Of a stretch of 64,000 nt of DNA, positions 9,666 to 18,673 are shown piece after piece (position 1 is the stretch's first letter; every line of letters starts with the position of its first letter). The stretch is from Glaciecola sp964195425 (GTDB lineage Bacteria; Pseudomonadota; Gammaproteobacteria; Enterobacterales; Alteromonadaceae): positions 124,001 through 188,000 of the forward strand of contig CAXMOM010000027.1 of NCBI GenBank assembly GCA_964195425.1, in the 5' to 3' direction. The translations under genes were made by a program, and so were the position numbers. Below the pieces are notes generated by a model, which saw only the letters and a program-made list of their open reading frames with translations, was not told the DNA's origin and did not search any database.

Positions 9666-9852
9666 GTTGTTTTCCTACCTATCGTATTGTGTATGTGTGT
9701 TGTCTTACAAACCCGCTATGCTTTTTTTATGTCACCACGCTCTTTATGTAGAGGACATGCGAAACATAGTAATTTAACACAGCACTGGACTAAGTCTTTT
9801 TAGTGCGCGCGATTATATGCAAGTTCACTACAAAACACTAATCAAATTTTTG

Positions 9853-10191
9853 TTAATGTTGTTCCGAAGCGTGGTTTATCGAATATTTTGGTATTTCAAC
9901 AACCAAATCCTCGTCTTTTATGATTGATTGACAACTTAATCTTGATTCTGGTTCTAGTCCCCACGCTTTATCGAGTAAGTCATCCTCAAGCTCGTCAGAC
10001 TCATCTAACGAGTCGAAGCCCTCACGCATAATCACATGGCAGGTGGTACATGCACATACTTTCTCGCAGGCATGCTCTATGCCAATTCCATTTTTGAGCG
10101 CAACATCAAGCACTGTTGCCCCTTTTTCTGCTTCTAGTACAGCACCATCGGGACAAAGTTCTGGGTGTGGTAAAAAAATAACTTGTGGCAT
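9853..10191 (-). CDS. fdx: ISC-type [2Fe-2S] ferredoxin
   Basis: This adrenodoxin-type ferredoxin supplies electrons for iron-sulfur cluster assembly on IscU. Cluster ligands are Cys42, Cys48, Cys51 and Cys87; Cys46 is the extra cysteine typical of this group. It is the last gene of the isc operon, 33 bases after hscA. No iscX follows: the 187-base gap to ndk contains no plausible IscX frame. Confidence 0.97.
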   Translation of the reverse strand: MPQVIFLPHPELCPDGAVLEAEKGATVLDVALKNGIGIEHACEKVCACTTCHVIMREGFDSLDESDELEDDLLDKAWGLEPESRLSCQSIIKDEDLVVEIPKYSINHASEQH

Positions 10192-10224
10192 TTGCGACTT
10201 CCTAGCTACATTGTAAGATTATTA

Positions 10225-12087
10225 TTAAATATCGTCTACTGACTGACCGGCCAGTGCTAATTTTATTGCTTTATCCATTCTACGATTTGCAAAGGCTTGG
10301 CTTAAGTCGTCTACCTTTTCAATTTGATGCTTAATTGCATCAATATCGTTTTGGTCTGATAACTGGGTGAGCGTCACTAAACTTGCGTCAATAACATGAC
10401 GTTCGTCTGAGTTAAGCAAATCATCGCCATCTGCTTTAAGCGCAGCATGCATAGATTCAAGTACACGTTTGGCACCTACTTGCTGTTCTTTTAGCATACG
10501 TGTTTGCATATCATCTTTCGCATGTTCCATAGATGACGAAAGCATATTAAGTATTTCTGACTCTTCTAAACCATAAGACGGTTTTACTTCTATGTGCGCC
10601 TGCACACCGGTAGATTTTTCCATAGCAGTAACGCTTAACAGACCATCGGCGTCAACTTGAAAAGTAACGCGTATATGAGCCGCGCCTGCTGCTAATGCAG
10701 GCATATCGGTCAAATCAAATCTAGCTAACGAACGGCAATGTTCTACAAGCTCTCTTTCACCTTGTAATACATGCACCATCATGGCAGTTTGACCGTCTTT
10801 GAAGGTAGTGAATTCTTGTGCACGCGCAACTGGAATAGTGGTATTACGCGGAATAATTTTTTCTACTAGTCCGCCCATCGTTTCTATTCCAAGCGACAAC
10901 GGTAGTATATCTAACAGCAGCATATCACTGTCAGGCTTGTTGCCAACGAGTATGTCTGCTTGAATAGCTGCGCCTATCGCAACGACTTTATCAGGATCTA
11001 TATTTGTTAATGGCGGCGCTTTAAAAAAGTCCTCAACAGCTTGTTTGACCAAAGGTACTCTTGTAGACCCACCCACCATAACGACTTGTCCAATATCTTC
11101 TATTGTCATGTCGGCGTCTTGTAATGCGCGCATGCATGTTTCGGTGGTACGTGAAACAAATGGCTTAATTAACGCTTCAAATTCATCTCGTTCAAGATTT
11201 AGAGTATATTTACCTTCCGACAAATCGACAGACAATACAGCACTATTGCTATCGCTCAAGCTTTCTTTTAATAATTTGGCCGCATTCATCAAGGCACGGT
11301 GATGTTGTTTCTCTAGGCTCGGATCTAGCCCTAGTTTTGCGCTTGCATATTTTGCAATGGCGTAGTCAAAGTCGTCACCCCCTAATGCGGTATCGCCTGC
11401 TGTAGACTTTACTTCAAACACACCTTTTTCAAGTTTTAATATCGATACATCAAAGGTACCGCCACCTAAGTCGTAAACAGCGATGGTGCCGTCTTTTTGT
11501 TGATCTAAACCATATGCAATCGCGGCAGCTGTGGGTTCATTTAACAGCCTAAGAACGTTAAGCCCTGCAAGCTGCGCAGCATCTTTAGTGCCTTGACGTT
11601 GAGCATCATCAAAGTAAGCAGGTACAGTAACAACTGCACCGGTAATGTCATCGTTTAAGGTTTTTTCAGCGCGCACGCGAAGAGCGCGTAATATATCGGC
11701 AGAGACCTCAATTGGATTTTTATCACCAGCAGCAGTTACAAAAATTGGGTTGCCTTGAGCTTGCTTAAACTCGTAGGGTAATGCTGCCCACTGTTTAATA
11801 ACGTCTTGCACACTTCGACCTACAAAACGCTTTACCGACACTATAGTGTTAAGGGCATCGCTCTGAGCATTTTGCTTCGCTTGAGTGCCCACTATTGTCT
11901 TGTCGGCTGTATATTGCACGACAGAAGGTAAAAGATGCTCGCCACTTTCGTTGGCAATTGTATCTGCCTTGCCGCTTTGTACAATAGATACCAAAGAATT
12001 AGTTGTACCTAAATCTATGCCAATGCCGATCTTGCGTTCGTGGGGTGCTGCGCTTTGTCCTGGCTCAGCTATTTGCAATAACGCCAT
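10225..12087 (-). CDS. hscA: Fe-S assembly Hsp70 chaperone HscA
   Basis: HscA is a specialised Hsp70 that, with HscB, releases clusters from IscU by binding its LPPVK motif. The 620-residue protein has an N-terminal actin-like ATPase (GIDLGTTNSLVS near residue 23, DLGGGTFDVSIL near 205, VVMVGGSTRVPLV near 335). A beta-sandwich substrate domain and a helical lid follow. It starts 12 bases after hscB. The length is slightly shorter than DnaK, as expected for HscA. Confidence 0.97.
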   Translation of the reverse strand: MALLQIAEPGQSAAPHERKIGIGIDLGTTNSLVSIVQSGKADTIANESGEHLLPSVVQYTADKTIVGTQAKQNAQSDALNTIVSVKRFVGRSVQDVIKQWAALPYEFKQAQGNPIFVTAAGDKNPIEVSADILRALRVRAEKTLNDDITGAVVTVPAYFDDAQRQGTKDAAQLAGLNVLRLLNEPTAAAIAYGLDQQKDGTIAVYDLGGGTFDVSILKLEKGVFEVKSTAGDTALGGDDFDYAIAKYASAKLGLDPSLEKQHHRALMNAAKLLKESLSDSNSAVLSVDLSEGKYTLNLERDEFEALIKPFVSRTTETCMRALQDADMTIEDIGQVVMVGGSTRVPLVKQAVEDFFKAPPLTNIDPDKVVAIGAAIQADILVGNKPDSDMLLLDILPLSLGIETMGGLVEKIIPRNTTIPVARAQEFTTFKDGQTAMMVHVLQGERELVEHCRSLARFDLTDMPALAAGAAHIRVTFQVDADGLLSVTAMEKSTGVQAHIEVKPSYGLEESEILNMLSSSMEHAKDDMQTRMLKEQQVGAKRVLESMHAALKADGDDLLNSDERHVIDASLVTLTQLSDQNDIDAIKHQIEKVDDLSQAFANRRMDKAIKLALAGQSVDDI

Positions 12088-12099
12088 TAATTACCCTTA

Positions 12100-12612
12100 T
12101 TATTTGGTTTCATTTCGCTCGCGTGCTTTTGCTTCTGCGGCTATTTTCTTCAGAAATTTAAGTTTTCTTAGCTCAAGTCTAGCGGCGTGAACATCGGTCT
12201 CAAGGTTAGTCTCAAACAGACCGGTAATGCGGTCTATATAACCTGCAATAGAGTCTGAAATATTACTATTTAAGGCCTCAAATTCAGCAGGCTCTTGAGC
12301 ACTCGCTAAATCTTCACGAAGATCCATTTGCTCCATTAGAAACGTCGTGTCTCCAATGGTTTCTTGTTCACTAGATAATTCTATGCCCCTTACTTCAAGC
12401 AAATGTTCGCCACGCAGCACCATATCCTGCAGCACATAGTAGCCATCGTTTATTTGTGAGTTTTTTTGCATATACATGCGTTTTTCTTGATCGCTCGCAT
12501 TAACGTAACGGTCGGGGTGCGTCAGGCGCTGCAGCATTTTGTAACGCTGCTCAAGAGCAACAATATTTACTTCGTATTGCTCTGGAATATCAAAAAGTGA
12601 GAAATAATTCAT
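12100..12612 (-). CDS. hscB: Fe-S assembly J-domain co-chaperone HscB
   Basis: HscB is the DnaJ-type partner that delivers IscU to HscA and stimulates its ATPase. The J-domain motif HPD is at residues 32-34 (THPDRYVN), and the C-terminal three-helix IscU-binding domain fills the rest of the 170 residues. The gene lies between iscA and hscA, its invariant position. Confidence 0.96.
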   Translation of the reverse strand: MNYFSLFDIPEQYEVNIVALEQRYKMLQRLTHPDRYVNASDQEKRMYMQKNSQINDGYYVLQDMVLRGEHLLEVRGIELSSEQETIGDTTFLMEQMDLREDLASAQEPAEFEALNSNISDSIAGYIDRITGLFETNLETDVHAARLELRKLKFLKKIAAEAKARERNETK

Positions 12613-12676
12613 AGATGATTTGTATATAGGATAAAAGTGCTAATTATTAAATAATTGTAAATGCCAAAAAAAAGCT

Positions 12677-13000
12677 TTACACCGTAAAACTTTCGCCGCA
12701 ACCGCATTCGCCGTCTACGTTTGGATTATTGAACTGAAAGCCTTCATTCAAACCTTCTTTGGCAAAATCTAACTCAGTTCCATCTAAATAATTAAGACTT
12801 TTGGTGTCGACAATAATTTTAACGCCCTTGTCTTCAAACACGTTATCTTCGTCTTTGAGTTCATCAACAAATTCAAGTACATAGGCTAAACCAGAACAAC
12901 CTGTAGTTTTTACACCCAAGCGAAGACCCACACCAGAACCACGATTCTCCATAAAAGAGCGCGCTCTTGATGCAGCAGCTTCAGTAACGGTTATTGCCAT
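12677..13000 (-). CDS. iscA: A-type iron-sulfur carrier IscA
   Basis: IscA is an A-type carrier that accepts and passes on Fe-S clusters. The 107-residue protein carries the three ligand cysteines Cys35 (TTGCSG), Cys99 and Cys101 (ECGCGESF). The ATG at 13000 gives the canonical N-terminus MAITVTEAA. An in-frame start 10 codons upstream would add a tail not seen in the family. It is the fourth gene of the isc operon. Confidence 0.96.
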   Translation of the reverse strand: MAITVTEAAASRARSFMENRGSGVGLRLGVKTTGCSGLAYVLEFVDELKDEDNVFEDKGVKIIVDTKSLNYLDGTELDFAKEGLNEGFQFNNPNVDGECGCGESFTV

Positions 13001-13129
13001 ATTATTATCCTTTTCTACCTTATTACACATACTGCAATGTATGTGTATCAGGCGAACATAGGTTCGCCTGATAATTACTCGTCAATATAGTCTATGTATT
13101 AGCTATATAGTCGTTGCGTAAACTTACTT

Positions 13130-13510
13130 TTATTTATGTTTACTTTTATAGTCTTCAACCGCAGCTTTTATTGCATCTTCAGCTAAAATAGAACAATGAA
13201 TTTTAACCGGTGGTAATGCTAATTCATGTGCAATATCAGTATTTTTAATTGTAGAAGCTTCTTCAATTGACTTACCTTTAACCCACTCTGTCACAAGTGA
13301 GCTTGACGCAATTGCCGAACCACAGCCATAGGTTTTAAACTTGGCGTCTTCTATAATACCGTTTTCACCCACTTTTAGTTGTAAACGCATTACGTCACCA
13401 CATGCGGGAGCTCCGACCATACCGGTAGCAATACTAGGGTCGTTTTTATCAAATGAACCCACGTTTCTTGGGTTCTCATAGTGATCAATTACTAATTCGC
13501 TGTAGGCCAT
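13130..13510 (-). CDS. iscU: Fe-S cluster scaffold IscU
   Basis: IscU is the scaffold on which 2Fe-2S and 4Fe-4S clusters are built with sulfur from IscS. Ligand residues Cys37, Asp39, Cys63 and Cys106 are all present, and the HscA recognition motif LPPVK is at residues 99-103. The 126-residue length and the N-terminus MAYSELVIDHYENPRNVG are canonical. It lies between iscS and iscA. Confidence 0.98.
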   Translation of the reverse strand: MAYSELVIDHYENPRNVGSFDKNDPSIATGMVGAPACGDVMRLQLKVGENGIIEDAKFKTYGCGSAIASSSLVTEWVKGKSIEEASTIKNTDIAHELALPPVKIHCSILAEDAIKAAVEDYKSKHK

Positions 13511-13566
13511 GTGTTTTATTCCTTATAAATTCATTAATAGTTTAGCTGCTTACCAGTATTACTAAT

Positions 13567-14790
13567 TTAGTGGTGAGCCCAATCAACAGTACTTAAATCG
13601 ACGCCGTCTTTGAACATATCCCAAAGTGGTGACATTTCACGCAACTTGTCGATTTTGTTTAAAATGACATCAATTACATAGTCTATTTCTGCTTCAGTAG
13701 TAAAGCGACCAAAGCTAAATCGAATAGAGCTATGTGCAAGCTCGTCATTAAGACCTAATGCACGTAAGACATACGATGGCTCTAAGCTAGCAGAAGTACA
13801 GGCTGAACCTGAAGATACTGCCATGTCTTTAAGTGCCATAATAAGAGACTCGCCCTCAACGTAGTTAAAACTCACATTAAGGTTGTGCGCCACGCGTTGC
13901 TCTAGGTCGCCGTTAAGATATACTTCTTCCATATCTTTTATGCCGTTCCACAATTTGGTTCTAAGCATTAGAATGCGGTCGGTTTCTGTTGCCATTTCTT
14001 CTTTAGCTATTCGAAACGCCTCGCCCATGCCCACAATTTGATGGGTAGCTAGGGTACCAGAGCGCATACCTCTTTCGTGACCACCGCCATGGATTTGCGC
14101 TTCAATTCTTACTCTAGGCTTGCGGCAAACGTAAAGTGCACCAATACCTTTAGGACCATATGTTTTATGCGCTGAAAACGACATTAGGTCAACTTTTGTT
14201 GTTTGCAAATCGATAGGCACTTTACCGGTGCTTTGCGCAGCATCGACATGGAAGATAATTTTGCGTGAGCGACATATCTCACCAATGGCAGCAATGTCTT
14301 GAATCACGCCTATTTCGTTGTTCACATGCATAATTGATACTAATACCGTATCTTCACGCATGGCAGCTTGCAATTCGTCTAAATCAACTAAGCCATTAGG
14401 CTTTGGCAACATATAAGTAACTTCAAAGCCTTCGCGCTCTAGTTGCCTAGTGGTGTCTAGCACCGCTTTATGCTCTGTTTTCAGGGTAATAATATGTTTG
14501 CCACGTTTCTTATAAAACAAGGCTGCGCCTTTAATCGCTAAATTGTTTGATTCAGTAGCGCCCGAAGTGAACACAATTTCACGTGGGTCGGCATTCACTA
14601 AATCGGCAACGTTATTACGTGCAATATCTATTGCTTCTTCTGCTACCCAACCAAACTTGTGCGATCTTGATGCCGGGTTACCAAAGTTACCCTCGAGTGT
14701 TAAACACTCTTTCATAGCTTCGGCAACACGCGGGTCGACTGGCGTGGTAGACGAATAGTCTAGATAAATCGGTAAGTGTACTTTACTCAT
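13567..14790 (-). CDS. iscS: Cysteine desulfurase IscS
   Basis: IscS is a PLP enzyme that takes sulfur from cysteine as a persulfide for Fe-S clusters and tRNA thiolation. The PLP lysine is Lys209 (SFSAHKTYGPKG) and the persulfide-forming cysteine is Cys331 on the flexible loop SSGSACTSASLEPS. The 407-residue length is canonical. It begins 12 bases after iscR, consistent with co-transcription from the IscR-controlled promoter. Confidence 0.98.
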   Translation of the reverse strand: MSKVHLPIYLDYSSTTPVDPRVAEAMKECLTLEGNFGNPASRSHKFGWVAEEAIDIARNNVADLVNADPREIVFTSGATESNNLAIKGAALFYKKRGKHIITLKTEHKAVLDTTRQLEREGFEVTYMLPKPNGLVDLDELQAAMREDTVLVSIMHVNNEIGVIQDIAAIGEICRSRKIIFHVDAAQSTGKVPIDLQTTKVDLMSFSAHKTYGPKGIGALYVCRKPRVRIEAQIHGGGHERGMRSGTLATHQIVGMGEAFRIAKEEMATETDRILMLRTKLWNGIKDMEEVYLNGDLEQRVAHNLNVSFNYVEGESLIMALKDMAVSSGSACTSASLEPSYVLRALGLNDELAHSSIRFSFGRFTTEAEIDYVIDVILNKIDKLREMSPLWDMFKDGVDLSTVDWAHH

Positions 14791-14802
14791 CTGTTACTCC
14801 GC

Positions 14803-15282
14803 TTATAGCTGCATGCTAATTTCAATATTTTGTAAAATGGATTTGGCAGTCTTATTTTGTCTGCCTGCGACTTCTTTCACCTGACGTTGGTGCATAAGTT
14901 CGCCTAAGGTAATGCTGTTTAAAAAGGTACTAATTCTGTCACTTAAGTCTTGCCACAAGCTGTGCGTTAAACAACGTTCGCCGCCTTGGCAATCAGACTG
15001 ACCTTGACAACGAGTAGCATCTACAATTTCATCTACCGCTCGTATAACATCGCCAATAGCAATTTCGTTTGGCTCTTTGCCTAAACGATAACCACCGCCG
15101 GGACCCCTAACGCTAGTCACCAACGCTTCTTTTCTTAATTTCGAAAACAACTGCTCTAAATACGACAACGAAATAGCCTGTCGCTCTGATATATCAGCTA
15201 GTGGCACAGGCCCTGAATGTGAATGCAAAGCTACATCAAGCATAGCGGTAACAGCGTATCGACCTTTTGATGTTAACTTCAT
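14803..15282 (-). CDS. iscR: Fe-S cluster-sensing regulator IscR
   Basis: IscR is an Rrf2-family regulator that represses the isc operon when it holds a 2Fe-2S cluster. The winged helix-turn-helix occupies about residues 1-70. Cluster ligands Cys92, Cys98, Cys104 and His107 are all present. It is the first gene of iscRSUA-hscBA-fdx. Two adjacent sites matching the IscR type 1 consensus lie upstream, so classical autoregulation is expected. Confidence 0.97.
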   Translation of the reverse strand: MKLTSKGRYAVTAMLDVALHSHSGPVPLADISERQAISLSYLEQLFSKLRKEALVTSVRGPGGGYRLGKEPNEIAIGDVIRAVDEIVDATRCQGQSDCQGGERCLTHSLWQDLSDRISTFLNSITLGELMHQRQVKEVAGRQNKTAKSILQNIEISMQL

Positions 15283-15314
15283 TGCACTCTTCTTTGCGTG
15301 TTTCTAATGAGTAG

Positions 15315-15342
15315 ATCTTATATACTTGACTAAATTTGTCAA
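15315..15342 (-). promoter_or_regulatory. Probable sigma-70 promoter of the isc operon
   Basis: On the minus strand, TTGACA (15337-15342) and TAAGAT (15315-15320) are separated by 16 bases. The -10 matches TATAAT at 4 of 6 positions. The -35 lies inside the proximal IscR site, which would explain repression by occlusion. Confidence 0.6.
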
Positions 15343-15346
15343 GTAT
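15322..15346 (-). promoter_or_regulatory. IscR type 1 operator, proximal
   Basis: This is a 25-bp near-perfect palindrome with arms ATACTTGAC and GTCAAGTAT around TAAATTT. It fits the E. coli type 1 consensus arrangement (ATASYYGAC half site and its complement). It overlaps the predicted -35 of the iscR promoter. Confidence 0.85.
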
Positions 15347-15371
15347 TTACCCGACTATTTTAGTCAAGTAT
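15347..15371 (-). promoter_or_regulatory. IscR type 1 operator, distal
   Basis: This second 25-bp site abuts the first with no gap. The core GACTATTTTAGTC is flanked by CC and AAGTAT, and 24 of 25 positions fit the type 1 consensus by eye. Paired IscR sites at the iscR promoter are known from E. coli. Confidence 0.82.
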
Positions 15372-15448
15372 TATGTAAAGCGTAAAATACGCCTGAATTA
15401 GCGGCATGCGCGACCTTTTCATAGCCCGTATAAAGCATTCACTATTGC

Positions 15449-16258
15449 TTAAATATGTGGATCAAACGCTTCTTCAGCAGCTTTTTTCATAGTGGGAGAT
15501 ATGCCCGTCTCAGCAAAATCTTCAGCATTTAACTTGGGCATTGACTCGGTGCACACGTCTCCCCCTAAGTCTTGTATGACTTTGCACATTTCTTCTACTT
15601 TATTATCCATTAAATGAACATGCTCAAGCATTACACCTAAGGCATTGGCAACTGGGTCTGGATTATCAATGGCAATTGCGTAAGCATCAAAACCATATTT
15701 TTGAGCGATTTCTTTGCGTTTCCCTTCAATCTCTTCAGATTCTACTGTTGGCATAATAATACGACCAGGAACACCTATGCATGTTGCGCCGCTAGGAACA
15801 TCTTTTACAACAACAGAATTACAGCCTACTCTGGCATTTTCGCTAATAGTAATAGGACCAAGTATTTTAGCCCCTGCGCCAATAACGACGTTATTACCAA
15901 GGGTTGGATGACGTTTACCGGCTTTCCAACTAGTGCCGCCTAAGGTTACACCGTGATATAAGGTCACGTCGTCACCCACAATGGCAGTTTCTCCAATAAC
16001 AACTCCTATACCGTGGTCGATGAAAACGCGTCGGCCTAGTTTTGCCGCGGGATGAATTTCAATACCGGTTATAAAACGGCTTATGTTCGATACAAACCGC
16101 GCCACCCATTTTAAATTCCAGCCCCATAATTTATGACTCATCCGATGCAGCCATACTGCATGTAAACCCGGATAGTTAAAAAACACTTCCCACTTGTCAC
16201 GTGCCGCTGGATCGCGAGCAAAAACACTATTGATATCTTCAGATATACGATTAAACAT
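15449..16258 (-). CDS. cysE: Serine O-acetyltransferase
   Basis: CysE makes O-acetylserine from serine and acetyl-CoA, the first step of cysteine synthesis. The 269-residue protein has a helical N-terminal domain and a left-handed beta-helix of hexapeptide repeats (IHPAAKLGRRVFIDHGIGVVIGE and following). The catalytic Asp-His is at about 81-82. It lies just upstream of the isc operon, as in many gammaproteobacteria, which places cysteine supply next to the desulfurase. The long C-terminal tail (from about 180) is polar and presumably unstructured. Confidence 0.95.
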   Translation of the reverse strand: MFNRISEDINSVFARDPAARDKWEVFFNYPGLHAVWLHRMSHKLWGWNLKWVARFVSNISRFITGIEIHPAAKLGRRVFIDHGIGVVIGETAIVGDDVTLYHGVTLGGTSWKAGKRHPTLGNNVVIGAGAKILGPITISENARVGCNSVVVKDVPSGATCIGVPGRIIMPTVESEEIEGKRKEIAQKYGFDAYAIAIDNPDPVANALGVMLEHVHLMDNKVEEMCKVIQDLGGDVCTESMPKLNAEDFAETGISPTMKKAAEEAFDPHI

Positions 16259-16270
16259 AATGATTTCTCT

Positions 16271-17008
16271 TCACTTTGAATCTTTGACAGTTTTGTCGAC
16301 CGACGACAACATACCACGTAAAATTGCAAGTTCCTGTGACTCTAGACGGGTACGATTAAACATGCGCCTTACTTTTGACATAATTACGCCGGGATGGTTT
16401 GAGCGAATAAAACCCGACTCAGCAAATGTCGTTTCAAAATGCTCATAGAAATTTTCTAATTCTTTTGTGAGCGGATACGGATTTTCAATCGCTTCTCGTT
16501 TTAAATAGGGTGCACGTTCAATTGCTAGATGATGCATGCGAATTTCATAACATAAGGTTTGCACCGCTGCAGCAAGGTTTAATGAGCTATATTCAGGATT
16601 AGCGTTTATGCATACATGGAAATTGCACTGCTGAAGTTCCTCATTAGAAAGACCACTGTTTTCGCGTCCAAACACTAGTGCAACAGGATAATTGCTTGCT
16701 TCAGAAATAAGTTTTTCACCGCACTCGCGTGAATCTAACATAGGCCACGACAGTGTGCGTGAACGTGCTGAGGTTCCAACAACTAGCCCACAATCAGCGA
16801 CTGCTTCAGGAAGAGTATCAACAATAATAGCATTGGCGAGAATATCGGTGGCCCCCGCCGCCAATGCACTTGCTTTGCTATCGGGTTCGGTCACTGGGTC
16901 AACCAAGTATAAGTGCTTCAAACCCATGGTTTTCATGGCGCGAGCAGCAGACCCAATATTGCCGGTATGCGAAGTGTTCACGAGTACAATTCTGATAGCG
17001 TCGAGCAT
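16271..17008 (-). CDS. trmJ: tRNA (cytidine/uridine-2'-O-)-methyltransferase TrmJ
   Basis: TrmJ is a SPOUT-class enzyme that methylates the ribose of position 32 in the tRNA anticodon loop. Recognisable motifs are IVLVNTSHTGNIGSAARAMKTMG near the N-terminus, VFGRENSGLSNEEL in the middle, and SLNLAAAVQTLCYE in the SAM-binding trefoil knot. The ATG at 17008 (MLDAIRIVL) follows an AGGAA Shine-Dalgarno and gives 245 residues, matching the family. An upstream in-frame start would add 20 unrelated residues. It is divergent from suhB and 12 bases from cysE. Confidence 0.94.
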   Translation of the reverse strand: MLDAIRIVLVNTSHTGNIGSAARAMKTMGLKHLYLVDPVTEPDSKASALAAGATDILANAIIVDTLPEAVADCGLVVGTSARSRTLSWPMLDSRECGEKLISEASNYPVALVFGRENSGLSNEELQQCNFHVCINANPEYSSLNLAAAVQTLCYEIRMHHLAIERAPYLKREAIENPYPLTKELENFYEHFETTFAESGFIRSNHPGVIMSKVRRMFNRTRLESQELAILRGMLSSVDKTVKDSK

Positions 17009-17255
17009 ATTAATTCCTACAAACCAGTTAAGCAAAGGCTGTATATGAGTAGCGTTTATGCACAACAATGCATACTACACAGCCAATATTTTCAGGGCGC
17101 AAACTATAGCATACCGAAAATCAAATGTGGTGCGTTGAAAGGCATCTTTAAACAATGTACAGAACTTTTGTTTCCAGCCAATTGAGCCTAGGCTTAACAT
17201 CTGCTAAACTCCGCCACGTTTTCAACTATGTTCTTTTTACAATTTGGTGGTTAGT

Positions 17256-18053
17256 ATGCATCCTATGCTCAATATTGCGGTGCGCGCGGCGCGTGCGGCA
17301 GGAAATGTGATTACCCGTGGTTATGAAAACCGCGATGATTTAGATATTCAATCAAAAGGCGCTCACGATTTTGTGACTAAAATCGACAAAGAAGCCGAAC
17401 TAACCATCATCAATAAAATTCAACAGTCTTTTCCTGACCATTCTTTCATAGGCGAAGAAGGCGGCAAGGTAAACGGTAACGACGACTTCACCTGGATTAT
17501 TGACCCCCTTGACGGCACCAGCAACTTCATTGCAGGTATTCCCCACTTTGCAGTCTCTATTGCGCTTATTTTTAAAGGCAAACTTGACCAAGCGGTTATA
17601 TTTGATCCTATTCGCGGCGAATTGTTTGCTGCATCAAAAGGCAGCGGCGCACAGCTAAACGGTTATAGATTACGCTGCACAAAAGCAAAAGACTTATCTA
17701 ATACGATATTGGCGACAGCACTTCCTTTTAGAGACAAATCATCGTTAAACGACGACTTAGCCAAATTTGCCAAAGTATTTAAAGATTGTGGAGATGTAAG
17801 ACGTTCAGGTTCAGCTGCACTTGATTTAGCTTATGTTGCTGCTGGTCGCTACGACGGTTACTGGGAAAAAGGTTTGAAAGCTTGGGATATGGCTGCTGGT
17901 GAATTGTTGGTAAAAGAGTCTGGTGGTTTAGTCACCGATTATGCCGGTAACAACGACCCATTATACGACGAACTTAAGCTAGCGGGCAGCGCTAATGGCT
18001 TAGTAGCCGGTAACCCGCGCGTAGTACAAAACATCGTTAAGCGATTAAAGTAA
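17256..18053 (+). CDS. suhB: Inositol-1-monophosphatase family protein SuhB
   Basis: SuhB is a Mg2+/Li+-sensitive inositol monophosphatase-fold protein that in E. coli also takes part in rRNA antitermination. Metal-binding motifs are GEEGG (about 66-70), IDPLDGTSNF (82-91) and WDMAAGELL (about 212). The start ATG at 17256 gives the conserved N-terminus MHPMLNIAVRAAR. The in-frame TTG four codons upstream is not needed. The divergent trmJ-suhB arrangement is conserved. Confidence 0.95.
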   Translation: MHPMLNIAVRAARAAGNVITRGYENRDDLDIQSKGAHDFVTKIDKEAELTIINKIQQSFPDHSFIGEEGGKVNGNDDFTWIIDPLDGTSNFIAGIPHFAVSIALIFKGKLDQAVIFDPIRGELFAASKGSGAQLNGYRLRCTKAKDLSNTILATALPFRDKSSLNDDLAKFAKVFKDCGDVRRSGSAALDLAYVAAGRYDGYWEKGLKAWDMAAGELLVKESGGLVTDYAGNNDPLYDELKLAGSANGLVAGNPRVVQNIVKRLK

Positions 18054-18079
18054 ACAACCACAGTAAAGATTGAAATAAA

Positions 18080-18112
18080 CGTAAAAGTAAGCGCTCGTCG
18101 TTTACTTTTACG
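18080..18112. terminator. Hairpin between convergent suhB and the YceI gene
   Basis: The perfect 11-bp arms CGTAAAAGTAA and TTACTTTTACG enclose an 11-base loop. It lies between two convergent genes and ends exactly at the stop codon of the minus-strand gene. There is no strong T-run, so termination strength is uncertain. Confidence 0.5.
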
Positions 18113-18673
18113 CTAGTCTAGACTCAAATCTAGGCGCATAGTAATGTCTTTACTTACCCACTCACCTTTTGGGTCGGAGTCGAGGCCAATGCCGTATTCC
18201 AAACGATTTATCGGGAATTCAGCGGTAAGCTTGTTGCCCGATTGTGTGAGTATAAACGATTGTATTTTGGCAACGCCTCGTAAAGTAAGCTTACCGCTTA
18301 CTTTATAGCCACCCTCTACTACTTCAATAACATCACTAACAAAACTGCCCTGCGGATGTTTTTCCACATCAAACCAATCTCCTTCTACCAGGGTTGAATC
18401 GTAGATGAAGTCGCCTGTCTTTGCTTTAGTTAAGTCAAAAGTAGCCGTAATACTCGGATTACTTTGAGGTGGCAAAACCAACTTAGCCTGCCACGTTTCA
18501 AATTCGCCGTAAAACTGCATACCCAAATGAGTGCCTGAAAATCCTACTTTACTGCCCTTACTATCGACTTCATAGCTTTGCAAAGCGAAGACCGATGCAC
18601 TGGCTATAAACAGGAGCATAAATAGACCCAAGCTTTTGATCTTTGTCACTTTAGATTCAAATCCCTTTATCAT
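18113..18673 (-). CDS. YceI-family periplasmic lipocalin-like protein (copy 1)
   Basis: YceI proteins are beta-barrels that bind isoprenoid-like lipids such as polyprenyl quinones in the periplasm. A signal peptide (about residues 12-32, ending VFALQ) is followed by the family pattern (SKGSKVGFSGTHLGMQFYGEFETW, YKVSGKLTLRGVAK). The ATG at 18673 overlaps the stop codon of the cytochrome b561 gene (TAATG), showing translational coupling; a GTG 15 bases upstream is also open. Its role here is not proven. Pairing with cytochrome b561 suggests quinone-linked redox. Confidence 0.85.
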   Translation of the reverse strand: MIKGFESKVTKIKSLGLFMLLFIASASVFALQSYEVDSKGSKVGFSGTHLGMQFYGEFETWQAKLVLPPQSNPSITATFDLTKAKTGDFIYDSTLVEGDWFDVEKHPQGSFVSDVIEVVEGGYKVSGKLTLRGVAKIQSFILTQSGNKLTAEFPINRLEYGIGLDSDPKGEWVSKDITMRLDLSLD

